A DNA stretch of 64,000 bases from NCBI GenBank assembly GCA_021772565.1, contig JAJFLR010000028.1, positions 1 through 64,000 of the forward strand. The letters are read 5' to 3'. Shown here piece after piece: positions 8,488 to 17,016 of this stretch. Source of the DNA: Opitutales bacterium. Lineage in GTDB: Bacteria; Verrucomicrobiota; Verrucomicrobiia; Opitutales; JAJFLR01. The notes below the pieces were generated by a model, which did not search any database, had not been told where the DNA came from, and saw only the letters and a list, made by a program, of their open reading frames with translations. A program made the translations under genes and the position numbers. The number at the start of each line of letters is the position of its first letter. Position 1 is the first letter of the stretch.

Positions 8488-8567
8488 ATTAACCCTTCAA
8501 CAAACTCTTCAATTTCAGAGCTCGCTTGTAAAATATCAAAAAAGAGTTTTCTTAACTCATCTTTCAT
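8484..8567 (-). pseudogene. Truncated HEPN-type partner of the nucleotidyltransferase
   Basis: A 27-codon frame begins inside the end of the nucleotidyltransferase gene and reads MKDELRKLFFDILQASSEIE, then EFVEGLM, then stop. It resembles the first helix of HEPN/DUF86 toxins, which are normally about 110-140 residues and encoded next to a minimal nucleotidyltransferase. Here the rest of the domain, including the RNase R-x4-6-H motif, is missing. The DUF2007 gene starts right at its stop. It looks like a deletion remnant of a MntA-HepT-like pair. A functional micropeptide is less likely. Confidence 0.45.
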
Positions 8568-8859
8568 AGATAGTTCTCCGTGTTCTATCTACGACCTTTT
8601 GAAAATATGGATTATTAAACTTCTTATCCATCACAAGATCGACTGTCCTGTTGAATATTCCCTCTAAATGAGATTTCAATTCAAAGTATTGGTCAAAATA
8701 ATCAATATTCTCCTTTTCATCAAATAAAACCAATACGTCCACATCACTACTAGTTGAAAACTTACTCGTGAGTGAAGAGCCAAACAAACCTAATCGCTTT
8801 ACGGGAAGACTTTCGCACAAGCCACATATTTGTGATTTATATTGTTCAATGTTTAACAT
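8557..8859 (-). CDS. Minimal nucleotidyltransferase (MNT/MntA-like)
   Basis: This 100-residue protein has the polymerase-beta-type nucleotidyltransferase core. LGLFGSSLTSKFSTSSDVDV gives the G-S-x10-D-x-D pattern that binds Mg2+ and NTP, and the third acidic residue sits in RTVDLVMD. Members of this group act as antitoxins by AMPylating an adjacent HEPN RNase, or belong to orphan pairs. Here the partner frame immediately downstream is only 27 codons long, so the module is probably inactive or uses a partner elsewhere. Length is typical. Confidence 0.88.
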   Translation of the reverse strand: MLNIEQYKSQICGLCESLPVKRLGLFGSSLTSKFSTSSDVDVLVLFDEKENIDYFDQYFELKSHLEGIFNRTVDLVMDKKFNNPYFQKVVDRTRRTIYER

Positions 8860-8932
8860 ATAAAATTTGGCTATTTATTATACTTTGGTAAACCAATACT
8901 TATTTGCATAACAGTACAGATACATTGAAAAA

Positions 8933-8980
8933 ATATCTATAGTATTACTTTATAGAGGGGAAAATATATCTATAGTATTA
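8933..8980. repeat. Two direct 15-bp repeats upstream of the nucleotidyltransferase
   Basis: ATATCTATAGTATTA occurs twice with a 33-bp period, about 75-125 bp upstream of the nucleotidyltransferase start. Spacing close to three helical turns would suit a DNA-binding protein, so these could be operator half-sites. They could also be chance in AT-rich DNA. Confidence 0.35.
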
Positions 8981-9057
8981 TCATATTGGCAATAGAAAAG
9001 TGGAGAAGTAATTGTTGCTATATTTGAATTCAGTCAGTCCACCATTGCATTCCGACA

Positions 9058-9536
9058 CTAAATTCCCCTGCAATTAGAATATAGTTGAATCTTACAGCCG
9101 TCCTTGATCGTTTGTGTGATATTAGGATTAGATTCCAATTGATTAAGAAAAGTAAAATCAACCATCAAGTTACCGGCAGGATCATACATTTCGGCTAGCT
9201 TAATCCACCCTGTAACCCGTAACGGAGATAACTCTGTGTTGCGTAATCTCAGGAAATCGAAAAGACTGGTTCCTTTCGGAATGTAGAAAACTTCGCTCAC
9301 TCTGTCCCAATCATTTTCAACATACACAGTTATATTATCTGTTTCCTGCACAAGAAATTGGCTTGGTATCGGAATTTCTGTACGGATATCCTGTGCTGTT
9401 TCAGATTTCCGTGAAACATGAGGCTCCGTTTAAGACCGCTCCCAGAAGACTCCATTTTCACACATCCAATTGTAATTGTAGACACAATAGCAACTAGTAT
9501 CAGAATGCAAAAAGGGATTTTGTTCTCTGGTTTCAT
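9058..9536 (-). pseudogene. Frameshifted lipoprotein gene
   Basis: The 68-residue frame starts with a good lipoprotein signal (MKPENKIPFCILILVAIVST, then ITIGC). It loses sense after GSGLKRS. The overlapping next frame reads TEPHVSRKSETAQDIRTEIP and continues into the 97-residue ORF (VQETDNITVYVENDWDRVSE). Joining the two by a single-base shift near GGTCTTAAACGG gives one lipoprotein of about 150 residues. The C-terminal part (SPLRVTGWIKLAEMYDPAGN) is faintly like a beta-grasp SLBB domain, but I would not assign it. It is either a decayed gene or a sequencing indel. Confidence 0.5.
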
Positions 9537-9695
9537 ATTGTTAATAACTGTTAGTCAATGCGACAAATATTGTCTTTATTTATAAGTTGTGAAAACGCAC
9601 ACATAAAAGTTAATTGAGTACTTATTCAATTTGTTACTCCACATCTTATTCAACTATTGATAAAATTTGAGCTCACTTAATTTAACGTTTGATAG

Positions 9696-9965
9696 TTAAG
9701 TGCTCTGATTGATTTCCTTTTTGAGTGCATCAGATAAATACATTTTCATTAAAGACTGATAGGGAATATCCTTCTTATTAGCTATGATTTTATATTGCTC
9801 CAGCATTGCTTCAGGTAATCTGATCGATATCGATTTTAACGAAGGCTTAAGGTTAGGAAAAGATACTGGCTCAGATTTAGACCAATCTATGTACTCTGCA
9901 GTATCGTTTTCATTCCAGAATTTTCTTTCATCGTCCTCGCTTTTAAATTTTGGTATTTTCTTCAT
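9696..9965 (-). CDS. brnA: BrnA-like CopG-family antitoxin
   Basis: The 89-residue protein carries the BrnA pattern. An N-terminal acidic toxin-binding part (FKSEDDERKFWNENDTAEYIDWSKSE) is followed by a ribbon-helix-helix C terminus (ISIRLPEAMLEQYKIIANKK). BrnA normally neutralises the adjacent BrnT RNase and represses the operon as a tetramer. The gene follows brnT and overlaps it by 23 bp, the usual toxin-first order of this family. Its frame is intact, in contrast to the altered toxin gene. Confidence 0.85.
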   Translation of the reverse strand: MKKIPKFKSEDDERKFWNENDTAEYIDWSKSEPVSFPNLKPSLKSISIRLPEAMLEQYKIIANKKDIPYQSLMKMYLSDALKKEINQST

Positions 9966-10338
9966 AAGTTCTCCTTTCTTTTCGACTCATATCTCTCGCA
10001 GATATTATCCTGATTTTATTCACTGTAGGATGATGAATACCTCGAAGCTTGCTTCGCGCACTCTGAAATTCTTTTTTTTCTTTAATGCCTCGTAGCTTGC
10101 TGCGAGGATCGTTACTATTTCTTTTGGTAAATACAATTTGAAGTTTTCTTAAAGTGTCTGTAATTCCTAAGACAAAATATCTTCTTTCCGCACTCGAGTG
10201 TTTTTCATCAAAATATAATAGCAATGGTTTATTAAAAAAGATTTCTTCTGCCTCAAGTTTTGTGACTTGGTGAGTGTCCCAGTTCTTTGCTTTATTTCCA
10301 TCATCCCAGTCAAAACCTACAAAATTCTCCAACGCCAT
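9943..10338 (-). CDS. brnT: BrnT-like toxin carrying a ~34-residue repeat-derived insertion
   Basis: The ends match BrnT RNase toxins. FDWDDGNKAKNWDTHQVTKLEA opens the fold, SSAERRYFVLGITD forms the middle, and NKIRIISARDMSRKERRTYEE closes it. Typical BrnT is about 90-100 residues. Here 131 residues result from an in-frame insertion between the strand IVFTKR and the final IRIISAR. The extra part contains RSKLRGI twice and is encoded by two small palindromes. The insert falls in a loop before the last conserved segment, so the protein might still fold. Whether it remains toxic is unknown. Confidence 0.82.
   Translation of the reverse strand: MALENFVGFDWDDGNKAKNWDTHQVTKLEAEEIFFNKPLLLYFDEKHSSAERRYFVLGITDTLRKLQIVFTKRNSNDPRSKLRGIKEKKEFQSARSKLRGIHHPTVNKIRIISARDMSRKERRTYEENTKI
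10030..10112. repeat. Two palindromic repeats inside the brnT coding frame
   Basis: CCTCGTAGCTTGCTGCGAGG and CCTCGAAGCTTGCTTCG each can form a hairpin. They lie in the same orientation about 45 bp apart, and both are read as RSKLRGI in the toxin frame on the minus strand. This resembles the in-frame palindromic elements known from Rickettsia. No other copy was noticed in the window. Confidence 0.65.
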
Positions 10339-10522
10339 TTGTATATTAAGGTAATATACAATTGTGAATTGTCAAGTTATAATACTTTTCCAAACAAATT
10401 GGTTGTAGAAATTGCAATTGGACTGTGTGAGAAATAACCATGTTTGGATAAGACTAATGATTTTTCGATTAGAATTATCATTCATATTTTAGGGCGAAAA
10501 CATTTTTAACCAGAAAAGAAAG

Positions 10523-10600
10523 ACTAAAGGGGTCAAACGCAAAATATAAATGTTATTAGAAAAACTAAAGGGGTCAAACGCAAAATATAAATGTTATTGG
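10523..10600 (+). repeat. Tandem duplication of the dispersed repeat (41-bp period)
   Basis: ACTAAAGGGGTCAAACGCAAAATATAAATGTTATT occurs twice in a row with almost no differences, so the duplication is recent. The GGGGTCA start is like the ends of many REP-associated transposase elements, though no transposase gene adjoins this copy. Confidence 0.75.
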
Positions 10601-10704
10601 TTATAAATAAGATTACTGACTCAAATAGTTTTAGATATGGAAATTGATTTTAGGTAATTCTTGAATTTCATTTTTGCTAATCGATGCGAGAGATATTGTC
10701 TATG

Positions 10705-10724
10705 TTTATATTTTGCGTTTGCCT
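10705..10724 (-). repeat. Inverse copy of the dispersed repeat
   Basis: TTTATATTTTGCGTTTGCC closes an inverted pair with the tandem copies just upstream and encloses about 100 bp of non-coding DNA. Confidence 0.6.
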
Positions 10725-10876
10725 TCTTTAGTCTTTCTTTGCGTCTTTTTGCAAAAACCGCGACTGAACACAGAATCCGTTGAAACAACTTGATAGAGGG
10801 TATTGTTATCAGGATCGATGCTATCACCTCCTCATTAGCACAGCGGGTTAGAATTAATTAATGATCTGAAGACACT

Positions 10877-11890
10877 TTACAGCGCTCGGGCAAACATTGC
10901 CCAAAACATTACTCTGACATGAGATTCAGCAACAATATCAAACTCTTTCTCTCTACCCTTTCGATATTTTTTTGCCAGTTGCTTATGTGCGAAATCAATT
11001 ATTTGATTTGAATAACCCTGATACCATGCAAACGGGGTGTCGCCCTTTAAATGTGTAGAGAAATCTGCCAATGGAAAACCTTGGTGTATAAAATTCTGGA
11101 CATCGGCGACATAGGTTTGGACAAATTTCACATCCTCTTTATAGCCCAAATTGCTGTGCCCTGTAACCATTACATCCCAGTCCATGCGCATTAATGTATC
11201 AATATCATTTTTATACGCTATCGCATCCTCTACGTTAGCGAAACTTCTGAATTCCAATGAACCAGGGTGAACTAAGTCGATCGCATGTAATATTTTATGT
11301 TTACCATCTTTAATTAAAAATGCGGTATTATCTGGTGTATGACCGTTAAAATTACTGAAAACTTCAAGATTGTGACCTTCAAAATACAACTCGTCTAAAA
11401 CGATTTTTGTTACAGGCGCAGGCATATTCACTTTGTGAGAAATCAACGAGTTTCTAACTTCTTCAGTCGCATAAATATTGATGTCTTTGTTTTCAAGCTC
11501 TTTTAAAATGACACTTGAATCCCCGATATGATCTGCGTGAGCATGGGAGTAAACAATTGCGCTAAGCGGTTTATCTGTAATCGATTTTATCGCTTGTATA
11601 AGTCGTTTGCCAACTCCGTAAGGTGCATCAATAAGCAAGACACTTTCTTTACCTACAAGCACGGTTACGTTGTAATCTGATAATGAAACCCAATAAACAT
11701 TTTCGCTCAATCGTTGAATCTCGTATGCCTTTTTAAAACGTTCAAGGTGTCCACCTTCAACCCTTTGTAAGTTAACTGCAATTTCAGTCGGCGAAGCGGG
11801 TTTATAAATGAATTCAGTGGCTTGTGCTTTCGCTGATAAGGACAGAACAACTGCCATCAGTAATGCACTACTGCTTTTAATTATTTTCAT
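10877..11890 (-). CDS. Exported MBL-fold metallo-hydrolase
   Basis: The 337-residue protein starts with a clear Sec signal peptide (SSALLMAVVLSLSAKAQA, cleavage after AQA). It continues as a metallo-beta-lactamase-fold hydrolase. The zinc signature HAHADH sits in VYSHAHADHIGDSSV, followed by the later ligands in FNGHTPDN, HAIDLVHPG and VTGHSN. The substrate cannot be told. The family includes lactonases, sulfatases and beta-lactamases, and the periplasmic location fits any of them. It stands alone between gene-poor regions, with nothing that suggests an operon. Confidence 0.88.
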   Translation of the reverse strand: MKIIKSSSALLMAVVLSLSAKAQATEFIYKPASPTEIAVNLQRVEGGHLERFKKAYEIQRLSENVYWVSLSDYNVTVLVGKESVLLIDAPYGVGKRLIQAIKSITDKPLSAIVYSHAHADHIGDSSVILKELENKDINIYATEEVRNSLISHKVNMPAPVTKIVLDELYFEGHNLEVFSNFNGHTPDNTAFLIKDGKHKILHAIDLVHPGSLEFRSFANVEDAIAYKNDIDTLMRMDWDVMVTGHSNLGYKEDVKFVQTYVADVQNFIHQGFPLADFSTHLKGDTPFAWYQGYSNQIIDFAHKQLAKKYRKGREKEFDIVAESHVRVMFWAMFARAL

Positions 11891-12641
11891 AGCTTTCTCC
11901 AGTTTGACTCGGTTATTTAGTTATCCGTAATTTTCCCAAAAAGCACAAGGTATAATTTCATGTTTGTTGTCGATGGCCAAAATTTGACGTAATCCTCAAA
12001 AGTCGAGGATAGCCACGTTGACTACTCCGACTGGTTCGAAATTAGTTTTCATGGTGTTCTATCAATATGTCATCAGTTTCATCTGATATATTAATTCTGT
12101 AAATTTGATCTAGTTTGGGTTTTAGATTCCGAGAAAACTTCTTCCAGATTTTCTTATAGCATCTGCCATAAGAAATTGGTAGATGTCGTTTTCAACTCGG
12201 TACTGAAATAGATAGGATGTTACGTTTGGTTGTATATTAAAATACGTTTAGCATTTCGAAAAAGTTCTGTCTGTATCGAGGCTAAAAAAGTCATGGATCG
12301 CCACGTCGCGCTGCGCCTCGCGATGACAAAGTAAAAACCTAATTGTCATTGCGAGCTCTGCAAAAGCAGAGTGTGGCAATCTATCTGACTAACGTCTATT
12401 GATTGCAAACACTGACTTATTTCGGAAATTTATTATGGCAGATGCTATATGCTCATATCCGCAATTCTCAATTAGGATCTTCGTGTTCTCTGTGGTAGAG
12501 ATTTCAACTATGGTGATTACCAATAGACAATAGCAAATAGCCGAGTGTTTTTTAATCCTATCGATGACAAATATTAAAAATCTTTTCCCTCTGTGGTTCT
12601 CTGTGATCTCTGTGGTAGAGATTAAATCGATAGCGATTGAG
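11891..12641. other. Repeat-filled gap
   Basis: No gene is seen. The centre is a MITE-like element. To its right the strings TTCGTGTTCTCTGTGGTAGAGAT and GTGATCTCTGTGGTAGAGAT form an imperfect duplication of a kind often found as non-coding repeats. Confidence 0.5.
12155..12449. repeat. MITE-like element with 17-bp terminal inverted repeats
   Basis: The ends TATAGCATCTGCCATAA and TTATGGCAGATGCTATA are perfect inverted repeats. They are close relatives of the ends of the element at the left edge of the window (TATAGCGATTGCCATAA). The interior again contains GTCATTGCGAGCTC and GGCAATCTATCTGACTAA and no ORF. The paired compensating changes in the ends suggest that symmetry is maintained. Confidence 0.72.
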
Positions 12642-14138
12642 TTACCTTAAGTTATCGTCACGGTAGGTATAAAACACTGGTGAGCGATATTTTTTTGTCG
12701 AATTTTTAAACTCTGCCAATAATTCTTTTGGTATTGCCAAACGGTATTTAACCAAATCGGTAATTCTCTCAAATGAAGTAATGGTCACTAAAATATTAGG
12801 CTCTTTGGCAAAGGGGAATGCTCTGATGAATACTTGTTCGACGCCGGCTTCGTGGCTGTTGATCGCCATTAATTCTCCATCCTTTTTTTCTGCCAGGTAG
12901 GCGTAGTGTGGATGTGGGCCGTTATCGATCAAAAGATTTCGGCGCTCGGCAACTTCTGATGGTGCTAATATTCCTACGCCAAAACTGCTAACGGCAAAAT
13001 CTTCCTGTTGTACCAATAACGATATTGGCAAGTTACCAATGAGTAGTTGAAAATTATTTTTCAGTTTAATGTTGAGCTCTATATAATTTTTATCGGCGAA
13101 CGTTACCTTTCTATTCTTATTCCAATTATAATTTGTCAGCGGTTTAACTTTGTTGAATTCTACAGATTCAGATTCAAACAAAAATGAGACATCGAAAATT
13201 TTTCGATTGGTGTAAGAATATTTTCCAGGCTCAATAAAATCAGATAAGCAGACCGGGTTTTCTTTGTAATCTTTTAATGTTTCCGGCATTACCAACTCAT
13301 CGTATATTTTTACCTTGGCAAAACCGCGTGCCAGCTTTTTGCGTGATTCTTGTGTTGAGAAACCAGGGTCTGTATCGATGACTTCAAAAGGTAGATCGGC
13401 AATTGTAGAAATTTTTGTACGCAATCGATCCATATCCATCTTTGCTTTATCGCTTTTCCACTGCACTGCATCGGTAACAAATTCGATGGGTAAATCATTT
13501 ACCTCAGCTGTTATTTTATAATAAAGATCTTTGGGAAATTCAAACCAGGAATGATAAATTTCCCCTGCCCGATCGACAGCATTGAGTTCCCACAAGCCGG
13601 GTGCCAAACAGTTATTAATTATCCCAATGCGTAACGGCTTAAAAGATGGATTGGCTTCAAATTTGTAGTCACCCAATAAATTCCACGGTGCAGTCTCTTC
13701 AAAGTCACTTTCAAAATGCGCAATGTCGTCACCTTTATTACCTTTAGGTAACATGAGACCATTACGAGCGTATTCAGCCATACGCAGATTAAAGGCATCG
13801 AATTCATCCGGTTGGTTTTTCAGGTTGTAATGTAAACGCGGCACCAGTTGATCGATCGGCACATTTATTAATTCTACGTTATGCTTTTGGTCATCACTTT
13901 TAAATTTAACCTTGGCGACATAATCTTTTTCAATTGCCAAATCGATCTTGTTAACTTTCTCGAGCCAATGTGCCTGCCGAAGTATGCTTTGTGTTGAGGA
14001 GGTATACAAATTACCCTCTTCAGTACGATCTTCCAGAGATGGACGCACATCAATCTCGACTACTTGTGTTTTCTTACACGCCGTTGAAAACAGTGCAGCA
14101 CAAATGAGTATTATAAAATACCTTTTTAATTTCATCAT
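12642..14138 (-). CDS. Large hypothetical lipoprotein
   Basis: The 498-residue protein begins with a lipoprotein signal (YFIILICAALFSTACKKTQ), with Cys at about residue 21. The mature part has no domain I recognise. It is rich in beta-type segments (FEANPSFKPLRIGIINNCLA, KNNFQLLIGNLPISLLV) and looks like an outer-membrane-anchored or periplasmic protein. It is divergent from the FG-GAP/UnbV gene with only 101 bp between the starts, so both are probably controlled together. That places it at the left border of the biosynthetic locus. Function unknown. Confidence 0.75.
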   Translation of the reverse strand: MMKLKRYFIILICAALFSTACKKTQVVEIDVRPSLEDRTEEGNLYTSSTQSILRQAHWLEKVNKIDLAIEKDYVAKVKFKSDDQKHNVELINVPIDQLVPRLHYNLKNQPDEFDAFNLRMAEYARNGLMLPKGNKGDDIAHFESDFEETAPWNLLGDYKFEANPSFKPLRIGIINNCLAPGLWELNAVDRAGEIYHSWFEFPKDLYYKITAEVNDLPIEFVTDAVQWKSDKAKMDMDRLRTKISTIADLPFEVIDTDPGFSTQESRKKLARGFAKVKIYDELVMPETLKDYKENPVCLSDFIEPGKYSYTNRKIFDVSFLFESESVEFNKVKPLTNYNWNKNRKVTFADKNYIELNIKLKNNFQLLIGNLPISLLVQQEDFAVSSFGVGILAPSEVAERRNLLIDNGPHPHYAYLAEKKDGELMAINSHEAGVEQVFIRAFPFAKEPNILVTITSFERITDLVKYRLAIPKELLAEFKNSTKKYRSPVFYTYRDDNLR

Positions 14139-14180
14139 CTTGTTGTTTTTATTTTAAATCAAAAAAGCCGATTTAAAAAT

Positions 14181-14209
14181 TTGACCTTTAATTATGAAAT
14201 ATTTAACTT
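14181..14209 (+). promoter_or_regulatory. Possible sigma70-type promoter for the FG-GAP gene
   Basis: In the 101-bp divergent gap, TTGACC is followed after 17 bp by TAACTT, a fair -35/-10 pair about 30 bp before the start codon of the plus-strand gene. AT-rich DNA produces such matches by chance. Confidence 0.3.
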
Positions 14210-14239
14210 ATATGCAACGAAAAATAGTAAAACACAACA

Positions 14240-16927
14240 ATGCTAGCTAGATTCAAAAAATTGTTTCTATGGCTATCTGTATTGATAGCTGTAATTATGG
14301 GACTTCATCTTTCCTTGTCCTACTATGTCTACAATCATTATCTGAAGAATACGGAGCTTTCATTTTCTGAAGCAAATTTGGAAGCGGATGATGAATATCC
14401 TTCAAAATCTGAAAAGGTTACCAAATTGGATATCAAGCCGATGAAGGAAGTAGACATCTTTGATGAAGAGGCGATGAGCTGGACCTCACCCTTCGGCTTA
14501 CTCTATCATTCAGGTTTGGTCGTTTTCGATGCCAATAATGATAATTTACCCGACGTCTACTTTTGTCAGGATGGTCAAAATTATACCCGGCCAACAGATG
14601 AAGATGCAGTACTTCACGAAGAGCCGTATTATCAGCATAACGGACTCTATTTACATCAGGGAAATGACGCTGATGGAGTTCCTGTTTATAAACAAATCAG
14701 TGAACTGGTGAAAGCCAATGATACGTATGTAAAAGAAGAATTGCTGGTGGAAAATTATATGTTTCCAAGAGAAAAAGCATCTGATGATCCAAATAAAAAA
14801 GGTCGGCAGGCTACGGCGGTCGCAACCGCAGATTTTAATGGTGACGGAAGAATGGATCTATTAGTTGGCAATGGTTTACCAGGATCGTGGTGGACAGCTC
14901 CTGAGACTCAGCAAATTCTGCAACGTTACATTTCACCTATCGGCAGAGAATCAAGACGCGACAAACAACCAATTGCCGGACTCATCGTCTATTTTTTAGA
15001 ATACGTCGCACGCGATAATACTTTTGACAAAAGAAAAAGTAGCAGAGGCGAAGAGTTTTTCGGCGCAAATTCTTTGTTCCTCAACATGGGAGATAAAGAC
15101 AATGATGGTATTCCTGAATGGCAAGATTTCAGCCGAAAAGCCGGCATTGAAGGTCAACGCAGTACCTACGGTTTTTCTATCGCTGATGTAGATTTGGATG
15201 GTGATTTAGATATTTTTGCTATAAATAGTATGGACTGGGATTTTTGGCCAAGTGGTTCGCAAGCTTGGGCCGGCGCGGCCAACCAACTCTACATCAATCA
15301 AATTGTCGAAACCGGCAAATTGACATTTATCGAAAAATCTAAAGAGATGAATTTGGATGGTGTCTACGATGAAGATAATCCGAGAGATCATCATTATAAA
15401 ATGAGAAAACTGCCAATATTGCCCGACGTCTATTCAATGTTGTTCAGTAAATTTATCCCCTTTTATTTCGATCAACTGACTATCAATGGTCAGACAGCTG
15501 AATCAGCACAAATTTCCTGGTCGGCTCTTTGGCAAGACGTAAACGAAGATGGTTATCCTGATCTTTGGGTAGCAAATGATTTTTCAAAATTAGAATTGTA
15601 TATAAATCAAGAGGGAAAGTTTTTTAAAGAGATCGATCACGCCAGATCGAATGTAATTGGCAACTGGATGGGGATTACGGCAGCAGATTACAATGGAGAT
15701 TTAAAAGAAGATATTTTTATTATCAACTCCGGAGCTGCTGCTGTACAACACTCATTTGTCGATCCGGATCCTGCAACATTATTTGAACCGACTGTCATGG
15801 ATAGTGGATTTACATCTTACGTAACCAAAGGTTATTTTGATTCGCGCCATGTTCTTATATCAGGCAATGATATCACTAAAGCGGGGCAAACAAAAGTCCA
15901 TCACTCAACAGTTCTTCCACCCGATGGCTATTTTCCTGGAAATTTTCGTAAAGTTAACCTCGGAGTTGAAAATCCAATTGAATACGATAGACATAGTATT
16001 GATCCTTTAGAGTTTGCCTGGGGCGTGGTGAATTTTGATATGCAAAACGATGGACGACCCGATATTTATTTTGTTGGCAATATGATTGGGCGTGCCGGTG
16101 GATTATTTAGTTTTGGAACGACTGGGCCTGGTAGATTATTGATCAACCTATTTGATTCTACAAACGAATTTGAATTTGCCGACTTAACTGTTGAACATCA
16201 TCTGCTCAATATCGAAGAAATAAAATATGATCGTCTCGAAACTGATAATTATGTTTATCGCAAATCTCCTCTACAAAACTGGAACAAGCGGGATGAAGTC
16301 TACAGCTATGATCGATCAGTCTGGTCATCATTAGGACGCGGATTGCAAGAAAATATTCTCAATCAAAATATGATACAAGCCTCTGAAAATGCTCAAACTG
16401 CTATCAGCGCAGATTTGAACAATGACGGATTCGTCGATTTAATCATTCGCAATGAAGGGGGTTATGATTCGAGAAAATCAAATGCAAAAAATTTAAAGTA
16501 TAGAAAACCAAACGGAGAAACAGCAGTGCTTCCACCACCGGATCATAACTATCCTGTCTTAACAAATTACGAGCCAGGCCGAGTTCGCGTTTTTCTCAAT
16601 CAATACAAAGAAAATAACTGGATAAAAATTAAACTGAATGATGAAAAATTAAATAAATATAACCCAAATGCCATTGGAGCAAAAGTTGTGGTTAATAAAA
16701 AATATTTAACAATAATGCGGTCAACTCAAGGATCACATGTGGCAAATACATTTAGTGAAATCAATCTAGGGCTGGGAAAAGAAAAATTAGCACATATCAC
16801 TGTTACCTGGCCTGATAAAAAACAAACTGTATCTGATTTTGAGGTACCAAACTATGCAAACGGCACAATTATTGTATCGCGTCATGATAACAGTATAGAG
16901 TGGAAACCAAATAAATTGCGTAAATAA
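14240..16927 (+). CDS. FG-GAP/VCBS repeat protein with ASPIC/UnbV C-terminal domain
   Basis: This 895-residue protein has an N-terminal membrane anchor (LWLSVLIAVIMGLHLSL). At least six Ca2+-binding FG-GAP-type blades follow, for example ATADFNGDGRMDLLVGN, ADVDLDGDLDIFAIN and SADLNNDGFVDLIIRN. Together these suggest a beta-propeller outside the cytoplasm. The last ~80 residues (GAKVVVNKKYLTIMRSTQGS, then INLGLGKEKLAHITVTWPD) are the ASPIC/UnbV domain named from enediyne loci and cartilage acidic protein. The next genes on the strand are ACP and ketosynthases, about 90 bp away, so co-expression is likely. The biochemical role of UnbV is not established. Confidence 0.87.
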   Translation: MLARFKKLFLWLSVLIAVIMGLHLSLSYYVYNHYLKNTELSFSEANLEADDEYPSKSEKVTKLDIKPMKEVDIFDEEAMSWTSPFGLLYHSGLVVFDANNDNLPDVYFCQDGQNYTRPTDEDAVLHEEPYYQHNGLYLHQGNDADGVPVYKQISELVKANDTYVKEELLVENYMFPREKASDDPNKKGRQATAVATADFNGDGRMDLLVGNGLPGSWWTAPETQQILQRYISPIGRESRRDKQPIAGLIVYFLEYVARDNTFDKRKSSRGEEFFGANSLFLNMGDKDNDGIPEWQDFSRKAGIEGQRSTYGFSIADVDLDGDLDIFAINSMDWDFWPSGSQAWAGAANQLYINQIVETGKLTFIEKSKEMNLDGVYDEDNPRDHHYKMRKLPILPDVYSMLFSKFIPFYFDQLTINGQTAESAQISWSALWQDVNEDGYPDLWVANDFSKLELYINQEGKFFKEIDHARSNVIGNWMGITAADYNGDLKEDIFIINSGAAAVQHSFVDPDPATLFEPTVMDSGFTSYVTKGYFDSRHVLISGNDITKAGQTKVHHSTVLPPDGYFPGNFRKVNLGVENPIEYDRHSIDPLEFAWGVVNFDMQNDGRPDIYFVGNMIGRAGGLFSFGTTGPGRLLINLFDSTNEFEFADLTVEHHLLNIEEIKYDRLETDNYVYRKSPLQNWNKRDEVYSYDRSVWSSLGRGLQENILNQNMIQASENAQTAISADLNNDGFVDLIIRNEGGYDSRKSNAKNLKYRKPNGETAVLPPPDHNYPVLTNYEPGRVRVFLNQYKENNWIKIKLNDEKLNKYNPNAIGAKVVVNKKYLTIMRSTQGSHVANTFSEINLGLGKEKLAHITVTWPDKKQTVSDFEVPNYANGTIIVSRHDNSIEWKPNKLRK

Positions 16928-17016
16928 TGTAATATATACTTGATGCTTTCATTATAATTTGATATGCATACATTTTACTTAAAACAATAAACAACAAATA
17001 GATATAGTAAAACAAC

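Larger units (their letters stand above)
10339..10876. other. Gene-poor gap with dispersed repeats
   Basis: No convincing gene is present. The 68-aa frame in the track overlaps repeat sequence and is rejected. The gap holds a tandem pair of the dispersed repeat and an inverse third copy, plus remnants such as CTTTGCGTCTTTTTGCAAAAACCGCG. Confidence 0.5.

Noticed and set aside
10523-10600. Possible start of a CRISPR array (two repeats)
   Set aside because: Only two copies with almost no spacer, and the motif is dispersed in both orientations elsewhere; it is a tandem duplication of a mobile repeat.
10621-10827. 68-aa ORF (MIASILITIPSIKLFQRILC)
   Set aside because: It runs through a copy of the dispersed repeat, has no ribosome site and an unlikely lysine-rich tail; treated as a chance frame.
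12466-12641. Possible RNA gene in the gap with repeated CTCTGTGGTAGAGAT
   Set aside because: No tRNA or known RNA fold could be recognised; the pattern looks like a degraded non-coding repeat.
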